Numbered from the stretch's first letter, positions 38,785-51,121 are shown. The stretch is DNA of 64,000 nt from Rallus limicola (GCA_022605955.1 JAKCOZ010000007.1:34388991-34452990); one strand, 5' to 3'. Program-made: numbers and translations. The notes: a model not told the origin generated them from the sequence alone.

Positions 38785-39739
38785 CAAAGTAGGACAACTC
38801 TTGATTGTTACCATCAAAAGACAGCAAGAGAGCAAAACCATAAAAATTAATGAAGTTGAAAAGAAATGCACAGAAAGACAGGCAATTGCTTTTTTTGGAA
38901 CCAGGTTTGTCCTTCCATACAAACATTAAAACTATAGAAAAGTGTCCAAGAATTCTGTAAGAGTCATAGAAACATTAGCTTCTATTATACTTCAAGCATG
39001 CACACCCTTCACCAATTCAATTTAATGAAAACTGCTTTGCTGCAACTTGTTTATCAATTAAATGAGAAAAAACAGGAAGCTATACTAAACTACAAACAAG
39101 TTCAGCAGATAGACTATGCTTGGCTGAAGTAAAGGAACACTGTTACAGGCATTTTTACCAGGGAAGTACAAAACACAAGGACAAAAATATTTTTGAAGAA
39201 CCTATCTCAGACATGGTAGAATAAAGCAAGCAAGGAAACATTCAAAGCACTTCAAGTGAAATGGAGACACAAGGGTGGGCAGGAAGGCAATCTGAGATGT
39301 TCAGTAGCATCTATGACAGAGCTTTATTAACCTGCAAAGCCTCAGCAAAGACCAAAAAAAAAGTTGCATTTCTTCTCATCTATTCTCTGCCAGTTCAAAC
39401 AAGATCTCCTTCCAAGTACTTCCTGTGAAAGCAACACTAGCTTGGCAACAATACTGCCACCAGAGGACTATAAACATTTTTTACAAGGGAGATTTTAGAG
39501 AGAACTAACATATCTTTCCCTATAACTGTTGTAGTGAGTAGACAATATTTTGGGCACTTGAGCTTCTGCAGGTGACCCCACCCCAAAAGTTGTTACTTCT
39601 CTTGTATGCTTAAATTACATAATCTACATAACACAAACATTTTTTCCAAATCTGGGTACTGGTCCTGCATTTTTACAACATGACACCAAGTTTTCACATT
39701 CTGTTTTAATTCACAGATCACTTTCTCCAAGTTCCCTCA

Positions 39740-39909
39740 AGCTGGTCAAGCTCCCCAGGAAGCGGTCACAGCACCAAGCCTGTCAGAGCTCAAGGAGCAT
39801 CAGGACAAAGCTCTTTGTCATATGGTTTATTTTTAGGTAGTCCTGCAGGGAATTGGACTTGATGACCTCTATGGTTCACTTCCATCTCGAGATATTCTAT
39901 ATTCTATGA
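39740..39909 (+). mobile_element. Short CR1-like 3' end
   Basis: It carries GAGCTCAAGGAGCATCAGGAC, then GGACTTGATGACCTCTATGG and a terminal GATATTCTATATTCTATG. It is related to the 38.3 kb subfamily but strongly truncated and diverged. It is antisense to ASAP1. Confidence 0.8.
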
Positions 39910-40875
39910 AATGAAGTCTTAATCTAATGAAAAAAATGCTCTCTAAATCCTAGTGGGTTCATGACGACACAACTTTCCTGGCAAACAGAACCAGCTACAT
40001 TTTATTCCTTCTCAGACCTCTACCCCTAAGAAGTCTTACTGAAGTGCTATGGAACACATTTCTTCAAGTATACTTCCCTCTTCAATCTCTAATTCTTGCT
40101 TTGTGAATCCAAAAATCAGGAGATATCCAATCAGAAAAGTAAACTATAATACAAGAGGAAATTAGTTTGCTAAATTCAAGGTGGCAACTCTAGAATTCAA
40201 AATTCCTATCATTTTCCTCACAGAAGCAAAGTCAATCCAGCAGAGACATATTTAAGCTGTAACACTCATCACACTGCAGAAAAATTGAGCTGACTCTCTA
40301 GTGGCGCAGGTGGATCATTCAAAAAGAATTATATCTTTGTCAAACACTCAGTAACTATTTAAACTATTACTAAACAATCATGCAAACCCCCAAGTTTGAT
40401 AAACCTTCGTAAATACAGTTTTGTAAAATGTGATTAACATGCTATTCCCTCCATTAAAGAAGTCTTTCACTGAAGGGGAAAAAAAAATTATCAACTTTGG
40501 TTACATCAGTTTTATTAGGTTTAAACATGCTGTTTTTTCTAGAACAAGGTCAGTGTAAACTTTTACCTGAAAACACAAAAAACACATTCATGAAACTAAA
40601 TAACCACTTTTTTCAGCCTGCATATCTTGCAGAAGATTAAATTATGCAATCCAAACAATTTTAAGAAGGATTGCCTCTACCATCAAATACAGTTTTGAAT
40701 GTCTTTGTGGACAGAGGTTCCACAGTGCTTCTGTGCATCTGTTCAGACTCATGGTTCAAAATAAAAAAAAAAACAAAACCGACACCACATACCCTCCATA
40801 CACCCCAAATCTGCCTTCTCAGGCTCCTCCCTTTGCTTTCTTCAACGTACTATATATATGTAATATGATCTTCCC

Positions 40876-41590
40876 TTAAGTTGAAGAAATTGAGTTTCTT
40901 GAGTGATGTGCTCTAGGCCCCTAATCATCTTGGTGATCTTCACCCAGACTTGTGGCAGTACGTCATTCCTCTCACATCTTGTTGAGCCCCAAAGACAACA
41001 CTTCAGACAGGGCCTCACAACTGCTGAAGAACAGAAGAACCACATTTTCTGACTGCTGGTTGCCCTCTTGCCAACACAGCCCAGTATGTGGTTGGCCTTT
41101 GTCACTGCCAAACCACATGCAACTTGTCATCCACCTGAGTGCAAGGTTCTTTCCTGGAAAGCTGTCTTCTAGCCAGACTGCGCAACCGCACGAGGCTGCT
41201 CCACCCTGCTGCAGGTTTTCTTTCACATTTCTCTTCGCTGAACCACACCCCACTCCTCCTGACAGACCATTTCTCCAGGTCCTACTGAATGCTGACTAGC
41301 CTGCTAGCACATCAAGCAACTTCCTATCATCCAAATATACTTGTTGAAATGACCCTTCAGCCCAACATCCAGACACTTAAAAGACACCATATAGTACTGG
41401 CCCAAAAATTGATCCTGAAGGAATGGCATTTGCAATATGCTACCATGCAGACTTTGTTTCATTGGTCACCACCCTCTGGGTTTGGCAACCTACCCAATGA
41501 CCCACCCAGCCTAGAGGTCACTTAATCTCTCACCAACCTGGATAGAAGTCTGCTAGCACAGACCATGTCAAAGGCCTTGCAGTCCTGTAC
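40876..41590 (-). mobile_element. CR1 internal fragment lacking its 3' end
   Basis: Read in reverse, it goes from a degraded reverse transcriptase motif A (GCAAGGCCTTTGACATGG, at the high end) through motif B (TTTTTGGGCCAGTACTATATGG). It then enters the C-terminal region (VKITKMIRGLEHIT, 40842-41111) and stops there. No 3' tail follows. It is old and broken, and sense to ASAP1. Confidence 0.82.
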
Positions 41591-44500
41591 TTTTATTCTG
41601 CAGAAAGTTATCTCCAGCATCATAGTATATTTATAGTTTTTAGGCAAGGAAAAAACCCAAAAAGAGAGACAATACTATGAGTATCATAATTACCTATTTC
41701 TGCAGCAGAAAGATGTCTGTATTTCTCCTGATAACAAATGTAACAAGGAGGATAAAGCAAGCGAGGTCAAGATAGAGGTGGCTATTAAAAAGAAAGAAGA
41801 AGTATAGCTCCTCTAGCTTAACTACAGCAGCAACACAACTTGGCCTTTCACCAGTGAGCAGAAGTGATGAGGCGGCCACGTGTGCGCCCATGCACACATC
41901 TATGTGTATAAAGGGGCAAACGGGACCCCACGAGGGTTTCATCGTTCTTTCACAGCAGCACTGCAGAAAGTTCCCCACAATCACAACCAAACCCACTGTC
42001 CTCAAAAGTCTTGCTTGTCACAACATTTACACAAAACCTCAGTGTGATCCCACAGGTATTCAAAACCCAACATATATAACAGAGATCAATACTGTCTCTT
42101 AAGAAATATTAAAACAACCGTTTGCTGCACTTTTCAGCAGGCACCTTACATCCAGCTGTATGCCTTCAGGAAAGGAATCTCATGCTGTTATCTCAGGAGT
42201 TTTCCTTCACACTCACCAATAAACTTTAGGCCCTTGGCCAGTATCAATCAAACCTTACAGAATGGTCTCTAAGAAATACCACAGCAGATGCTATTAACAG
42301 GATTATGAAAAGTATCCCATTAAATATAAAAATATTAGTTTAGGGCTTTTTTTTTTTTTTTTTTAGAGCATGCTTATATTGCCTCCCTCTACATATGAAA
42401 CAATACTAAAAAATAGCATTCATGGTTTGATTCTGCCTAATGCTTTTATTGCAAAGTACTATTCCATTCAAAGTTAGAGGTTATATTCTTTCTTACAGTT
42501 TTCCTCTGTAAGTTAAACATCTATTTAAAAAAATATTAACATACATATTTATTCACACCATTACAAGTAACAGTTATGAAAATTGAGTTTTCCTGTTTGG
42601 AGGGAGAAATATACTAGAAATTAAATCAACCAACCTAATTCTGTTCTGAATCATTAATCTGCAGTCTTTCAGTGATGCCATGCTGGATAACAAATAATGG
42701 GTTTGTGGGTTGCCCACTCTTTTTTTCCTCAAACAAATTTTTCCCGTTTATTGTGTTTTAATGACAGAAGGTATTTCCACAGGACTCCAATCTAAACACT
42801 AAATCCAAGTCATGTCACTTTAAGCATGTCTCTTCTCCATCAAGGCCCAAGTTCCCATGACTACACAGTACACACTCTCAGGATTTATCTGACCAGCATA
42901 CTGAACAGAACACACCAAAGAGCACTTTCACAGCTTCCTAACTGATGAGCAAACATGAACACGCCTGTTAGGAGTTCAAAGCAAGCAGCTGTACTGTAAA
43001 AAACATGAGCTACCAAAAAGCAGTAAGTACTCTCAAAAAACGTGCCTAAAATGAACATGAATTCTCAGAAGGCAAAGCTAATTAATCTGAAATGTTGATC
43101 TCCCACTGAATTTTTTGGTCCTCTCACATCAGTCACATTCAGGTAAAAGAAGACTGCCTGCTTGTTACAGCCAAATCTTTCAACTACTAGCAAATGAAGG
43201 GTAAAACTGATTACATACTAAGTGAGTAAGTACTATAGCATGGAAACACAAAAGCATCCTCAACTGCATTTTTGTGACACACAGTACTGTAAATACACGA
43301 TATTGCTGTCAGGTCTCCTTCATCAAATTTTCAGTACCAGGATCAGGAGTGACCCATGAGCTGTCACTGCGGCCTCTGCATTTTAGAAAGCTCATGTACC
43401 CATTTTTATGTCTTTGATGTAATTTGTCAATCAGTGCAAAACCAGCAATAATTATCCTAAGTTTTATTTACTAGACAAAGAAACTTTTCTTGCCTGGTTC
43501 TGCTACCAAAAGGGTATTTCCTTGAAAACAGAAGATTGCTTGTGGTCAGTTACATAAGAATCAGCTCTTAAGTACAAAGCTCTCTATGATGCAAGACTGT
43601 TTCTGACTGCCATAAGTAACAGATTATAAGGTTAGGAAAAGTTGGTTTTAAGTCTACTGCTGGAATCTCCTGATTTCATCCTCCCCCAAATTAAAAATTT
43701 GTTTTAATTAAAAAAATAAAGAAGGATAAATGGGAGGTTATGATTTTCCTGTGGTAGTCATGTAAGGGTGAAACTTCCATGGAAACGTGGAGATAGGAAT
43801 GATAGAAAAGTTTCTTCAAAACACACACAAAATAGATCTTACAGTTTTCACAGTTCAGGATAAATTAACTGCTGAATTAATTCCATTAATTTAGAATGAT
43901 AGGGCTCCTGTTTTCCTGCGTGGTTCACCTGCCTCACCCCCCCAACAGAACACATGTATCTGAAAAGGGATCTCATGGTAGAAAAATGTATGAAATCACT
44001 GCACATGAACTGACTATGTAGCAGTTTCAGTGTTACACACGTTTCTAGAAAATCTTACGGAGGAAAACCTGTCCCCTTACCAAAAGCCCTTCTGCAAGTA
44101 GAATTAAAAACAACTCAGATAAACTTAAGCACAGAGTTACATATAGCAAACTATGAAAATTATTCATATACATAGTTTCAAAGATTTTTTTTTTTAAAAG
44201 GGGCAAAACAAAGAATCCATCATACTTTCCATTTTGCCATCTCTAATCATAGATAAGTATCCATGACACAATGAAGAACATTGAGAAATCTTTCCCCTTC
44301 AGGTTATGTTAGATAACACCAGGTTTGCACTAAGAACAACAAAATTTATGTAAGGCTGACCAAGAGGCAGTCAATCATCCTTTCACTGATGTAGCATGCA
44401 CACATCTGTTACAGGACCGGGCTAGACCAACAGATCTCTGAGCTCAAGCAGATCAGCAGAGTGAGAAACATAACAAGCAATGGTGGTTTAAGGGGTTTTT

Positions 44501-45664
44501 TTTCACATTTTTTAAAAAGCCCAAACATATCTGCAGCCATATTTCAGTTAATCTTTCATTAGAAAATTATGCATATGTCATCTAATTGTCAAAAAAGCAT
44601 ATTTTGAGTTTTCAATTTCTCACTAAGAGCAAAAGAAAGAAACAAACACTAATTCATTAAATTTGATCAAGTATTACAAAAGAATAACAGTAAAAGAAAC
44701 ATCAGAAACAACTGCAGCTATTATTCTTAATCGCAGCACCACCTTCTAACTGTCCCTTCTTATCTACCAGCCTGCCTAAAGGGAATTTAAACATTTAAGC
44801 CTAACCTCCGTATCTCGAGACAGTCCTGCAAAACATCTGCTGCTTTAGGAGAAAGACTCAGAACTGCCTGGTCATGAAAACCCAAGTTATCCCTGGGGTG
44901 CAAAGATGTCCTTTCAGCTAGAGCTGGGATACAGCAGAATTATAATCAAGCCGGTCTTGTGGCGATACCACATGTGCACTACTTATTCTCAGAACAGATG
45001 TCATCATTCCCCAAAAATTCTGAGTAGCTCACACAGTAATAGCAACTCAAGGAATAAAACCAACTCTTCAAAAATCGATTTGAGTAACACAAATCATAGA
45101 GCTACTATAGATAAAGCATGTAAGTAACAACAAGGCAGAGGCTCTATTTTAAGACACAGTATCAGTAATCTGTCTCTATGATTTTAGGATTTCAATTTTT
45201 AAAATTTAATTAATCACTCATTTGCATACACAGTAAACCACCCCTTCATAGCAATATTATTAGAAACTTCTCCCTGTTTCATGCAGAAATAGGAAGTAAA
45301 GAATGTCTTCTTTGCATGAATGTAATGTTAGGCTGAAGAAACCAACATGGAAAGCAGCAGACTGCAAATTCTGTTAAACTAGACCTAGACTACAACATAA
45401 TGGTTTTATTCCCTCCCCTCAGATTTTTTAAAGGGAAAACAATTAAGAATTGTTACTTTAACAATAGAATGAACCTTTAAATTGTATACCAACAGCCATC
45501 AGACAATCCTCACCCTTTAAAAAAAAACTAAACAAAACAAAAAGCTTGCCACTCTTTGGTAACTACTACATCAGATGCCTAAGCTTGGCTACAAAGATGA
45601 CAAGGTCTTTTTATGGTCGAATAGGACTGGATGACGAAAAAACCCAAAGCTTGCAAATTTTCAA
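41591..45664. other. Unique intronic DNA
   Basis: AT-rich, with the 18-T run at 42347. No exon or repeat family recognised. Confidence 0.6.
42347..42364. repeat. Poly(T) tract, 18 T
   Basis: An uninterrupted T run following TTTAGGGC and preceding AGAGCATG. No recognisable element lies next to it. Confidence 0.9.
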
Positions 45665-46249
45665 AACTTGCTCAACATGAGCCAGCAATGTGTGCTCACA
45701 GCCCAGAAAGACAACAGTATTCTGGGTTGCATCAAAAGCAGCATGACCAGCAAGTTGAGGGAGATGATTCTACTCCTCTACTCTACTCTGGTGAGACCCC
45801 ACTTGCAGTACTGCACACAGCTCTCGGGTCTCCAGTACAGGAAAGACATGGAGCTGTTATAGAGAGTCCAGAGGAGGCCACAAAGATGGTCAGAAGGCTG
45901 GAGCACCTCTGCTATGAAGACAGGATGAGAAAGTTGGGCTTATGCAGCTTGGAGAAGACTCCAGGGCCTTATAGCAGCCTTCCAGTACCTGAAGGGGCCT
46001 ACAGGAAAGATGGAGAGGAGCTGTTTACAGGGCATGGAACAACAGGACAAGGGGTAATGGCCTTAAACCCTTAGATTCAGATCAAGTATTAGGAAGAGAT
46101 TTTTCACTGTGAGGGAGGTGAGGCCCTGGCACAGGCCACCCAGAAAAGCTGTGTGGCCCTCCCTGGCAGTGTTCAAGGTGAGGTTGGACTGGGCTTTAGG
46201 CAACCATGGCAGTGGGGTTGGAATTAGATGAGCTTTGAGGTCCCTTCTA
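45665..46249 (+). mobile_element. CR1 LINE fragment
   Basis: It starts near ATGAGCCAGCAATGTGTGC and passes through GCATCAAAAGCAGCATGACC, the C-terminal region (GLYRK/MVRRLEHLCYED frame pieces) and GGCACAGGCCACCCAG. It ends at TGAGGTCCCTTCTAT without a clean octamer tail. ORF2 is frameshifted. It is antisense to ASAP1. Confidence 0.92.
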
Positions 46250-49200
46250 TGAGAAGTTTCAGTAGTTTCAATGTATCGTGAAACCTTTCTACTAAAAAAC
46301 CCAAACCACCGGTGACATAGCAGCAGGAACATACTATTTTCCGGTTTGATATTACAGAGGATCTAAACAAAGATTAGTTGGCTTTTTTTTTTAAGGGGGC
46401 TGGGTGTTGATTTTGCCTTTTTGTTGTTGTTTAAATAACTCACCGATAGACACAGAGAAGTCATTTGGAGACTCTTTCCTAGGGTTCTGGTTTTTGAGGT
46501 ATGCCTTCCTATTTTGTTCAGCTTTCCACTAAAAACTTACCGAATGCAAAGTCATCAGAATCAGTAAAAAAAACTGCTCTGATTTTTCATCTGAAACTTG
46601 ACCATAAACAGCACCTAACTGGATCCAAAGTCTGCTCCAAAAATAGCTTTAGGTATAACAGGAGGAGTCCCAACTAGGAGAGAACATATATATAAATCCA
46701 CCTCACTGAACTAACTGGGCCTCTAGAAGAGGACAACAAAGTGAAAAAAAAAAACAAACAAACCAGCAAATGAGTCCATCATCCATGTTATTATTTCAGA
46801 AAACTTGTTATGATTAAGGAATAGTAAATTTAACAATTCTGTAATGCCTTCAGGGAACTAGATAGAGACCCTGACACACAAACAAATCAGTCCCTTTTTT
46901 GTCACATTCTTTGTGAAACGGTGGTTCTGATCTAACCACTGATCTGAGCTACGGCAGGAATTACACCAGACTTGAGAGGCTATAAAATAAATCTTACATT
47001 CATTAAATGTAATGTCCCCATAATTTACGTTCAGAGAATAGTTTTAGCTCACAATCTTGTTTAGAATAACATAAATAACTAGTTTACCAACAAAGCAGCT
47101 TATAGTCAGTGAGGCAGGTGTAGGTTGTGTTGAATTAAGTTAGCTTTAAAATAATGACCTATGATACTTCAGGCTGTGGTGCTGAAACAGTACAGAGCTT
47201 GACACTGCCCAGTGAGGTCTCCAACCCAAATCAAGTTAAAAACAAACAAACAAACAAACAGCTGCAAGGATAGGATCATCCCCTTTGCATTAATATAGTG
47301 GGTTCAAAATTGAAGTTCAGGAGCTGCTAGAAGAGCTTTCCAAGTCATTCATGATGCATGGGCAATAGCAGTGGTACTAAGAGCTACATAACAGCCACTT
47401 CAATAGTTCAATTTCAATCCCCTGCTTTGTATGAATCACAGCCTTAGGTAAGCAGAGGTGCAGAAACCAACCTGGATTTAAAGCAGCATCTGCAGCACCA
47501 GAACTGCATATGCAAGCTACAAGGATAGACACACAAAGGCTCTAACTGAGTACTTCACCTTCCACATTCTCATCACCTGCATTTCTTCATGCAAATTAAC
47601 AGCAGCAATTTGGGAGAGTTGCAGATTTTTTGCAGTATGTAACAATAAAGCATATTTTTATCGTGTTTCCCATCAAATAAAGCCCTTTTTTTATTATTTA
47701 CAGATAATAAAAACCAATACAAAACAAGTCCAGAATCAATTTAAACCATGAAGTTTAAATAGGGCACATGAAAACGTTACACAGACAAAAGAAATTCAAG
47801 AAATAGCAATGCAAGCACTAGAAACACCTACTGTTCTCTATTCCTCTGATTTATTGCTCTCAAATGAGACATGAAAACTTTGAAGAGATGCATAATCCAC
47901 ATAAATACACAGTGTTCTGCAACGTTTATCTTTTGTACTTTGGTTTTCTTTGGACAGATGTTACCACACTCAGACTGTACTGATGTACCTCCCAAACCAA
48001 GAAAGACTATTCCTACCCTAGAAGTCATAGTGATGGCAGACCACTTTTTTTTTTAACTTAACTCTATGAACTCTGTGAACTCTACTAATAAGTAGACCAA
48101 TGGCTGTACCTATTCCACATAGTTAAGACCAGTGGGCAGCAATACTGTCAAACACAAACCAAAACGCCAATTTCTGGCAAATTTTTAAGCAACCACGGCT
48201 TAGTTACACGAGGAAAAAATGCAGTTACAGTTATGGAAAAGTTACAGAAGTTATTCAAGGTTACATAAAAAATAGGTAATTTTAAATACAATCTTACACT
48301 CTATTACATGGTCAGTTATTGTAAACAATAGCACTGTTAAAAGTCTTGAACATAGCCAGTATTATTCCTACATTAACTAATTTTAATCCTATGAATTAGA
48401 TTTTCCATACCCAAGACTATAAGGAGAATGCCATGATTAATACTCCTTCCTTGAGTGCTTTCCTCATGCCAACACATTCAGCAAAACTAAAAAGAATCTA
48501 TTAAAACCATCTCCTAGATACATGCTGGCTCTGGAAGAACTGACAAATACTTAATGAACTAAGAAGTGTATACAAAATAACTGCAATCTATAAAACAGCA
48601 GCAAAATCTTGTCTTCTTTGACTGTCATTACTGTTGTACCTTTAACCAAGCACAGGGCAACAGAAGAGCTACAGTCTTGTTCTAAAGTCATTTGGAAGAC
48701 ATTTCCTCATTACTGCTGACCTAGTCCAAAGGAAATCACACTGAAACCTCAAATAGGAAGCAGTGGACTCACATCCCATAGAAACCAGCTTTGGAAGTTC
48801 ACCCATTTTCACACTCACATTTCTTCTCAGTGAGCAGGATGAACATTTAAATGATGGTCATAATAAGCATTACAAAAACCCAACCCAACGCTGAGGCTTC
48901 AAGGTTGAGATGCTGTGACTATATAACCACTTCTGCTGCATTATTTTTGCCCTCATTCCACCACCTACTTTGTTTTCATATTATTTTCCTCACTCCACGT
49001 TCATCCTTACCTCATTGCTTAAGCAAAATATCCCTTGGTAGGTTTCTGTAGTCAGAGTTCTGCGCTGACTTGATCTAACGAGTGGCTGGGGAAAACCTCT
49101 GCTAACGCTCCCAAACAAAACTCAACCTTCTAAAAAATCCTAACATTCACGCTTTTTTTTTTTTTCAACTGCAACATCCGCCAATACCAAAAGAAAACAA

Positions 49201-49479
49201 GAAGTAAACCAGTAATATTTAAGTTCAGGCATGTGCTTTGCACACTAATCTTTAAAGCACCAGGGCAGTAGAGCTTTTCGTAGCTAACTCAACACAAGAG
49301 CAAAGTCCCACAATTAAAAGACCAGATTACATGCATACCACTGCCTCTAGCTCCCGCGGATTTGGGCGGGTGGTACTGCCCATTCCCTGATGCTCTGTCT
49401 CAAAGGAAGAAAGAAAACCGAAGCCCAACCGAAGGAAAAAGAGCCCGAAGGTGGTGCGTGTGTGGTGGTGGTGGGGATG
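46250..49479. other. Intron just downstream of the ASAP1 exon
   Basis: Contains the CAAA microsatellite and no mobile element that I recognise. Confidence 0.6.
47239..47270. repeat. (CAAA)n microsatellite
   Basis: About six tandem AAAC units between AAGTT and GCTGCAAGG. Confidence 0.85.
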
Positions 49480-49485
49480 ATTTAC
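49480..49485 (-). other. ASAP1: 5' splice site of the ASAP1 exon
   Basis: Read on the minus strand, the exon ends in GAA GAG and is followed directly by GTAAAT. The cut falls between complete codons, at the point where known ASAP1 proteins continue with the next exon. Read-through past this point gives a His-rich tail and soon stops, as expected for intron. Confidence 0.9.
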
Positions 49486-49611
49486 CTCTTCCAGCAGCGT
49501 GACCGTATTTCTGCAGTTCTGCAACCGGGTGGTGAAGCTGGACGTGGTCGGGGAGTTGTAATCCTCTGTGGTCTCGGCGATGAACTCCGAAACGGTGATC
49601 TGGTCCGGCAT
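49486..49611 (-). CDS. ASAP1: ASAP1 first recognised coding exon (N-terminal 42 codons)
   Basis: ASAP1 is a phosphoinositide-dependent Arf GTPase-activating protein that acts at membranes, focal adhesions and podosomes, with BAR, PH, ArfGAP, ankyrin and SH3 domains in that order. This exon gives only residues 1-42, the leader into the BAR domain. It begins MPDQITVSEF and ends NTVTLLEE, then meets a GTAAAT donor in phase 0. From memory, human ASAP1 is nearly identical here, with Ser at residue 6 and His at 31 where this copy has Thr and Gln. The internal DYNSPTTSSF fits ASAP1; the paralogue ASAP2 reads differently there. ATG at 49609-49611 has A at -3. The open frame continues upstream without an in-frame ATG, only a GTG at 49651-49653, so this ATG is chosen. 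The human long isoform has about 20 extra residues before MPDQ from another exon, which I could not find in this window. All later exons lie outside the window. Confidence 0.93.
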
Positions 49612-49792
49612 GATCCTACCCCACCGGTAAAGCCCAGAAGGAGCCGAGCACACAGATCCGGGGGAAGGGAAGCCAAGTTTTGGGGGAAACGTATAGGGAA
49701 AAAATAAAAAATAAAAAATAAAAAAACAAGGAAAAAAAAAAAAAAGGAGAGGGAAGATGTTAACAGCCAGCAGAGACCCGCAGCATCAAAGC
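49612..49792 (-). promoter_or_regulatory. ASAP1: Pyrimidine-rich tract upstream of the ASAP1 ATG; 5'UTR or a 3' splice site
   Basis: On the minus strand this stretch is T- and C-rich, with T runs broken by A at 49698-49745, and almost lacks AG. The only AG lies four bases before GATCATG, next to the start codon. That arrangement resembles an AG exclusion zone leading to a 3' splice site, so the MPDQ exon could be exon 2, joined to a non-coding exon in the CpG island. The alternative is one continuous first exon, in which case an eight-codon upstream ORF (49760-49786) would be transcribed. Confidence 0.4.
49698..49745. repeat. A-rich (AAAAAT)n low-complexity tract
   Basis: Repeated AAAAAT units followed by a long A run. 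On the minus strand it forms the T-rich tract upstream of the ASAP1 ATG. Confidence 0.85.
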
Positions 49793-50800
49793 AGCTGAGC
49801 CGCAGAGACAGGCTGAGGCTTCGCCCTCCACATCCAGCCTCCCCCGGCCGCCCCCTCCTCCTCCCAGGCAGGAGGTGAGGGGGAGAGGCCCCCCACACAC
49901 ACGACGCCCCTCACACGGCACCCTACGCCGCTCGGCTCCTTCGGCTGGCTGCGGCCCCCCGACGGCTGCGGGGACGGGGCCGCCTCTGAGGAGCCCGGCC
50001 CCGCCGCCGGCGCTGAGGGGAGGGAGGGCGGGATGGGAGAGGAGAGGAGAGGAGCGGCGCCCGCCAGCCCCCACCCTGCCGCTGGGCTCAGCCCCTTTCC
50101 CCACCCGCTGCCGACCCCTCTCACGCCCCTCGCCTTAACCGCCGCTCTCCCGCCCGCAGCCAAGTTAAGCACTAACTTGTGCGGGCTCCGGCTGCGCCCC
50201 CCGGCCGGGGGGAGAGAGGGGAAGGGCCGGGGAAGGGCCGGAGGAGGCGGCGGGGGCGGCGGCTGGCCGGGGCTGGCGGGAGCTCCCGCCGCCGCTGACA
50301 GTCACCCGGTGACTGACACGCGCTGCCCAATGCCCGCCCGCAGCCGTTACGTGGGGGCCAACGAGGAAGTGCTCTGCGCAGGCGCCGGCCGCCCGCCTCC
50401 ACCCTTCCCCCTCCCCCAGCGGCGGCCCCGCCCCCTCTCCCGGCCTCGCGCACCCCGCTCCGCGCGCGCGGGGCGTGCGTGGAGGGAGAGGGGGAGGGGA
50501 AAGGGTTGTGCCTCTGGCTTTAGCTGTCTTTCACCCTAAAACTGCGCTTTTTGTTAGGACGCGTAAGGCTGGGCCGGAGGATAGGGTGAGGGGTGCTGGG
50601 TTCCAGCTCTGTCCCCGGCCGGGGCACCGAACTTGCCGTGCCCGCAGCCGGGGGGCAGCAGCGAGCCTGGGGCGGGTGATGGGCGGCCGGGCCTCTGCCC
50701 GGGTGGAGCCCGAGGGCGAGTCTCGCCTCATCGCTCGTCTTAGCCCCTCGCCGCCGGTCGCGGCCCTTCCGCTGTGTTCGCGCCTGCACGACCCCTCCAT
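49790..50800. promoter_or_regulatory. ASAP1: CpG island promoter of ASAP1
   Basis: Base composition changes abruptly from AT-rich to very GC-rich with dense CpG, including CGCGCGCG near 50461. The island lies just upstream of the ASAP1 start codon on the minus strand, the usual position of a TATA-less housekeeping-type promoter. No TATA box is evident. The start site cannot be placed from sequence; the motif cluster around 50.30-50.44 kb suggests initiation at or just below it. The long open frames across the island on both strands follow from the scarcity of stop codons in GC-rich DNA and are not taken as genes. Confidence 0.85.
50299..50435. promoter_or_regulatory. Cluster of core-promoter motifs in the CpG island
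   Basis: Seen here: an inverted repeat CAGTCACC-C-GGTGACTG (50299-50315), a CCAAT pentamer (50327-50331), an ETS-like AGGAAGTG (50364-50371), an NRF1-like TGCGCAGGCGC (50375-50385) and a GC box CCCCGCCCCC (50426-50435). NRF1, ETS and Sp1 motifs together are typical of CpG-island promoters, which are often bidirectional. Binding is inferred from motif match only. Confidence 0.55.
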
Positions 50801-51121
50801 GACATAAAGGAAGGCACCGCGTTGTTTACCGCCACTGCTGGCATCACATGTAAGCACTCCATACACAGATTCACACCCTCCCCCGGTAATTTTTAAGAAG
50901 GCCCGCTGCGTCCTAATGACACACGTGAAGCTGCAGCTCCTCTCCCCTGGCCCATTCCCCACGGGAATGGGGAAGCAACAGATGCATCCAAGGGGCTGCA
51001 GCCCAGCTCACCGCTGAGCACTGGAGAGTGGCACTGGCCTGACAACCACACTGCATCCCCAGTTCCTGTGGTGCTCCCCAGGCCCACATCCTCTTCAAGC
51101 AGAAGTCCTAAATAAATCTCC

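Larger units (their letters stand above)
1..49485 (-). other. ASAP1: ASAP1 intron (5' part)
   Basis: Everything below the donor is intron of ASAP1 on the minus strand; its 3' end is outside the window. ASAP1 is known for very long 5' introns in vertebrates, so nearly 50 kb without another exon is not surprising. I searched the translated frames for the following BAR-domain residues and did not see them. The intron is AT-rich, has 14 CR1 fragments and two LTRs, and no other gene that I can support. Confidence 0.85.

Noticed and set aside
40720..40740. The missing ASAP1 exon encoding the human long-isoform N-terminus
   Set aside because: A minus-strand Trp/Val-Glu-like match was checked, but the surrounding codons do not fit; the exon was not found anywhere in the window.
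49612..49653. N-terminal extension of ASAP1 by 14 codons from an in-frame GTG
   Set aside because: GTG is not a normal start in vertebrates, and the ATG at 49609-49611 matches the known MPDQ start with A at -3.
49760..50807. Several ORFs of 87-168 codons on both strands in the CpG island
   Set aside because: Stop codons are rare in such GC-rich DNA; the peptides are Pro/Gly/Arg-rich with no domain, and none joins the ASAP1 frame.
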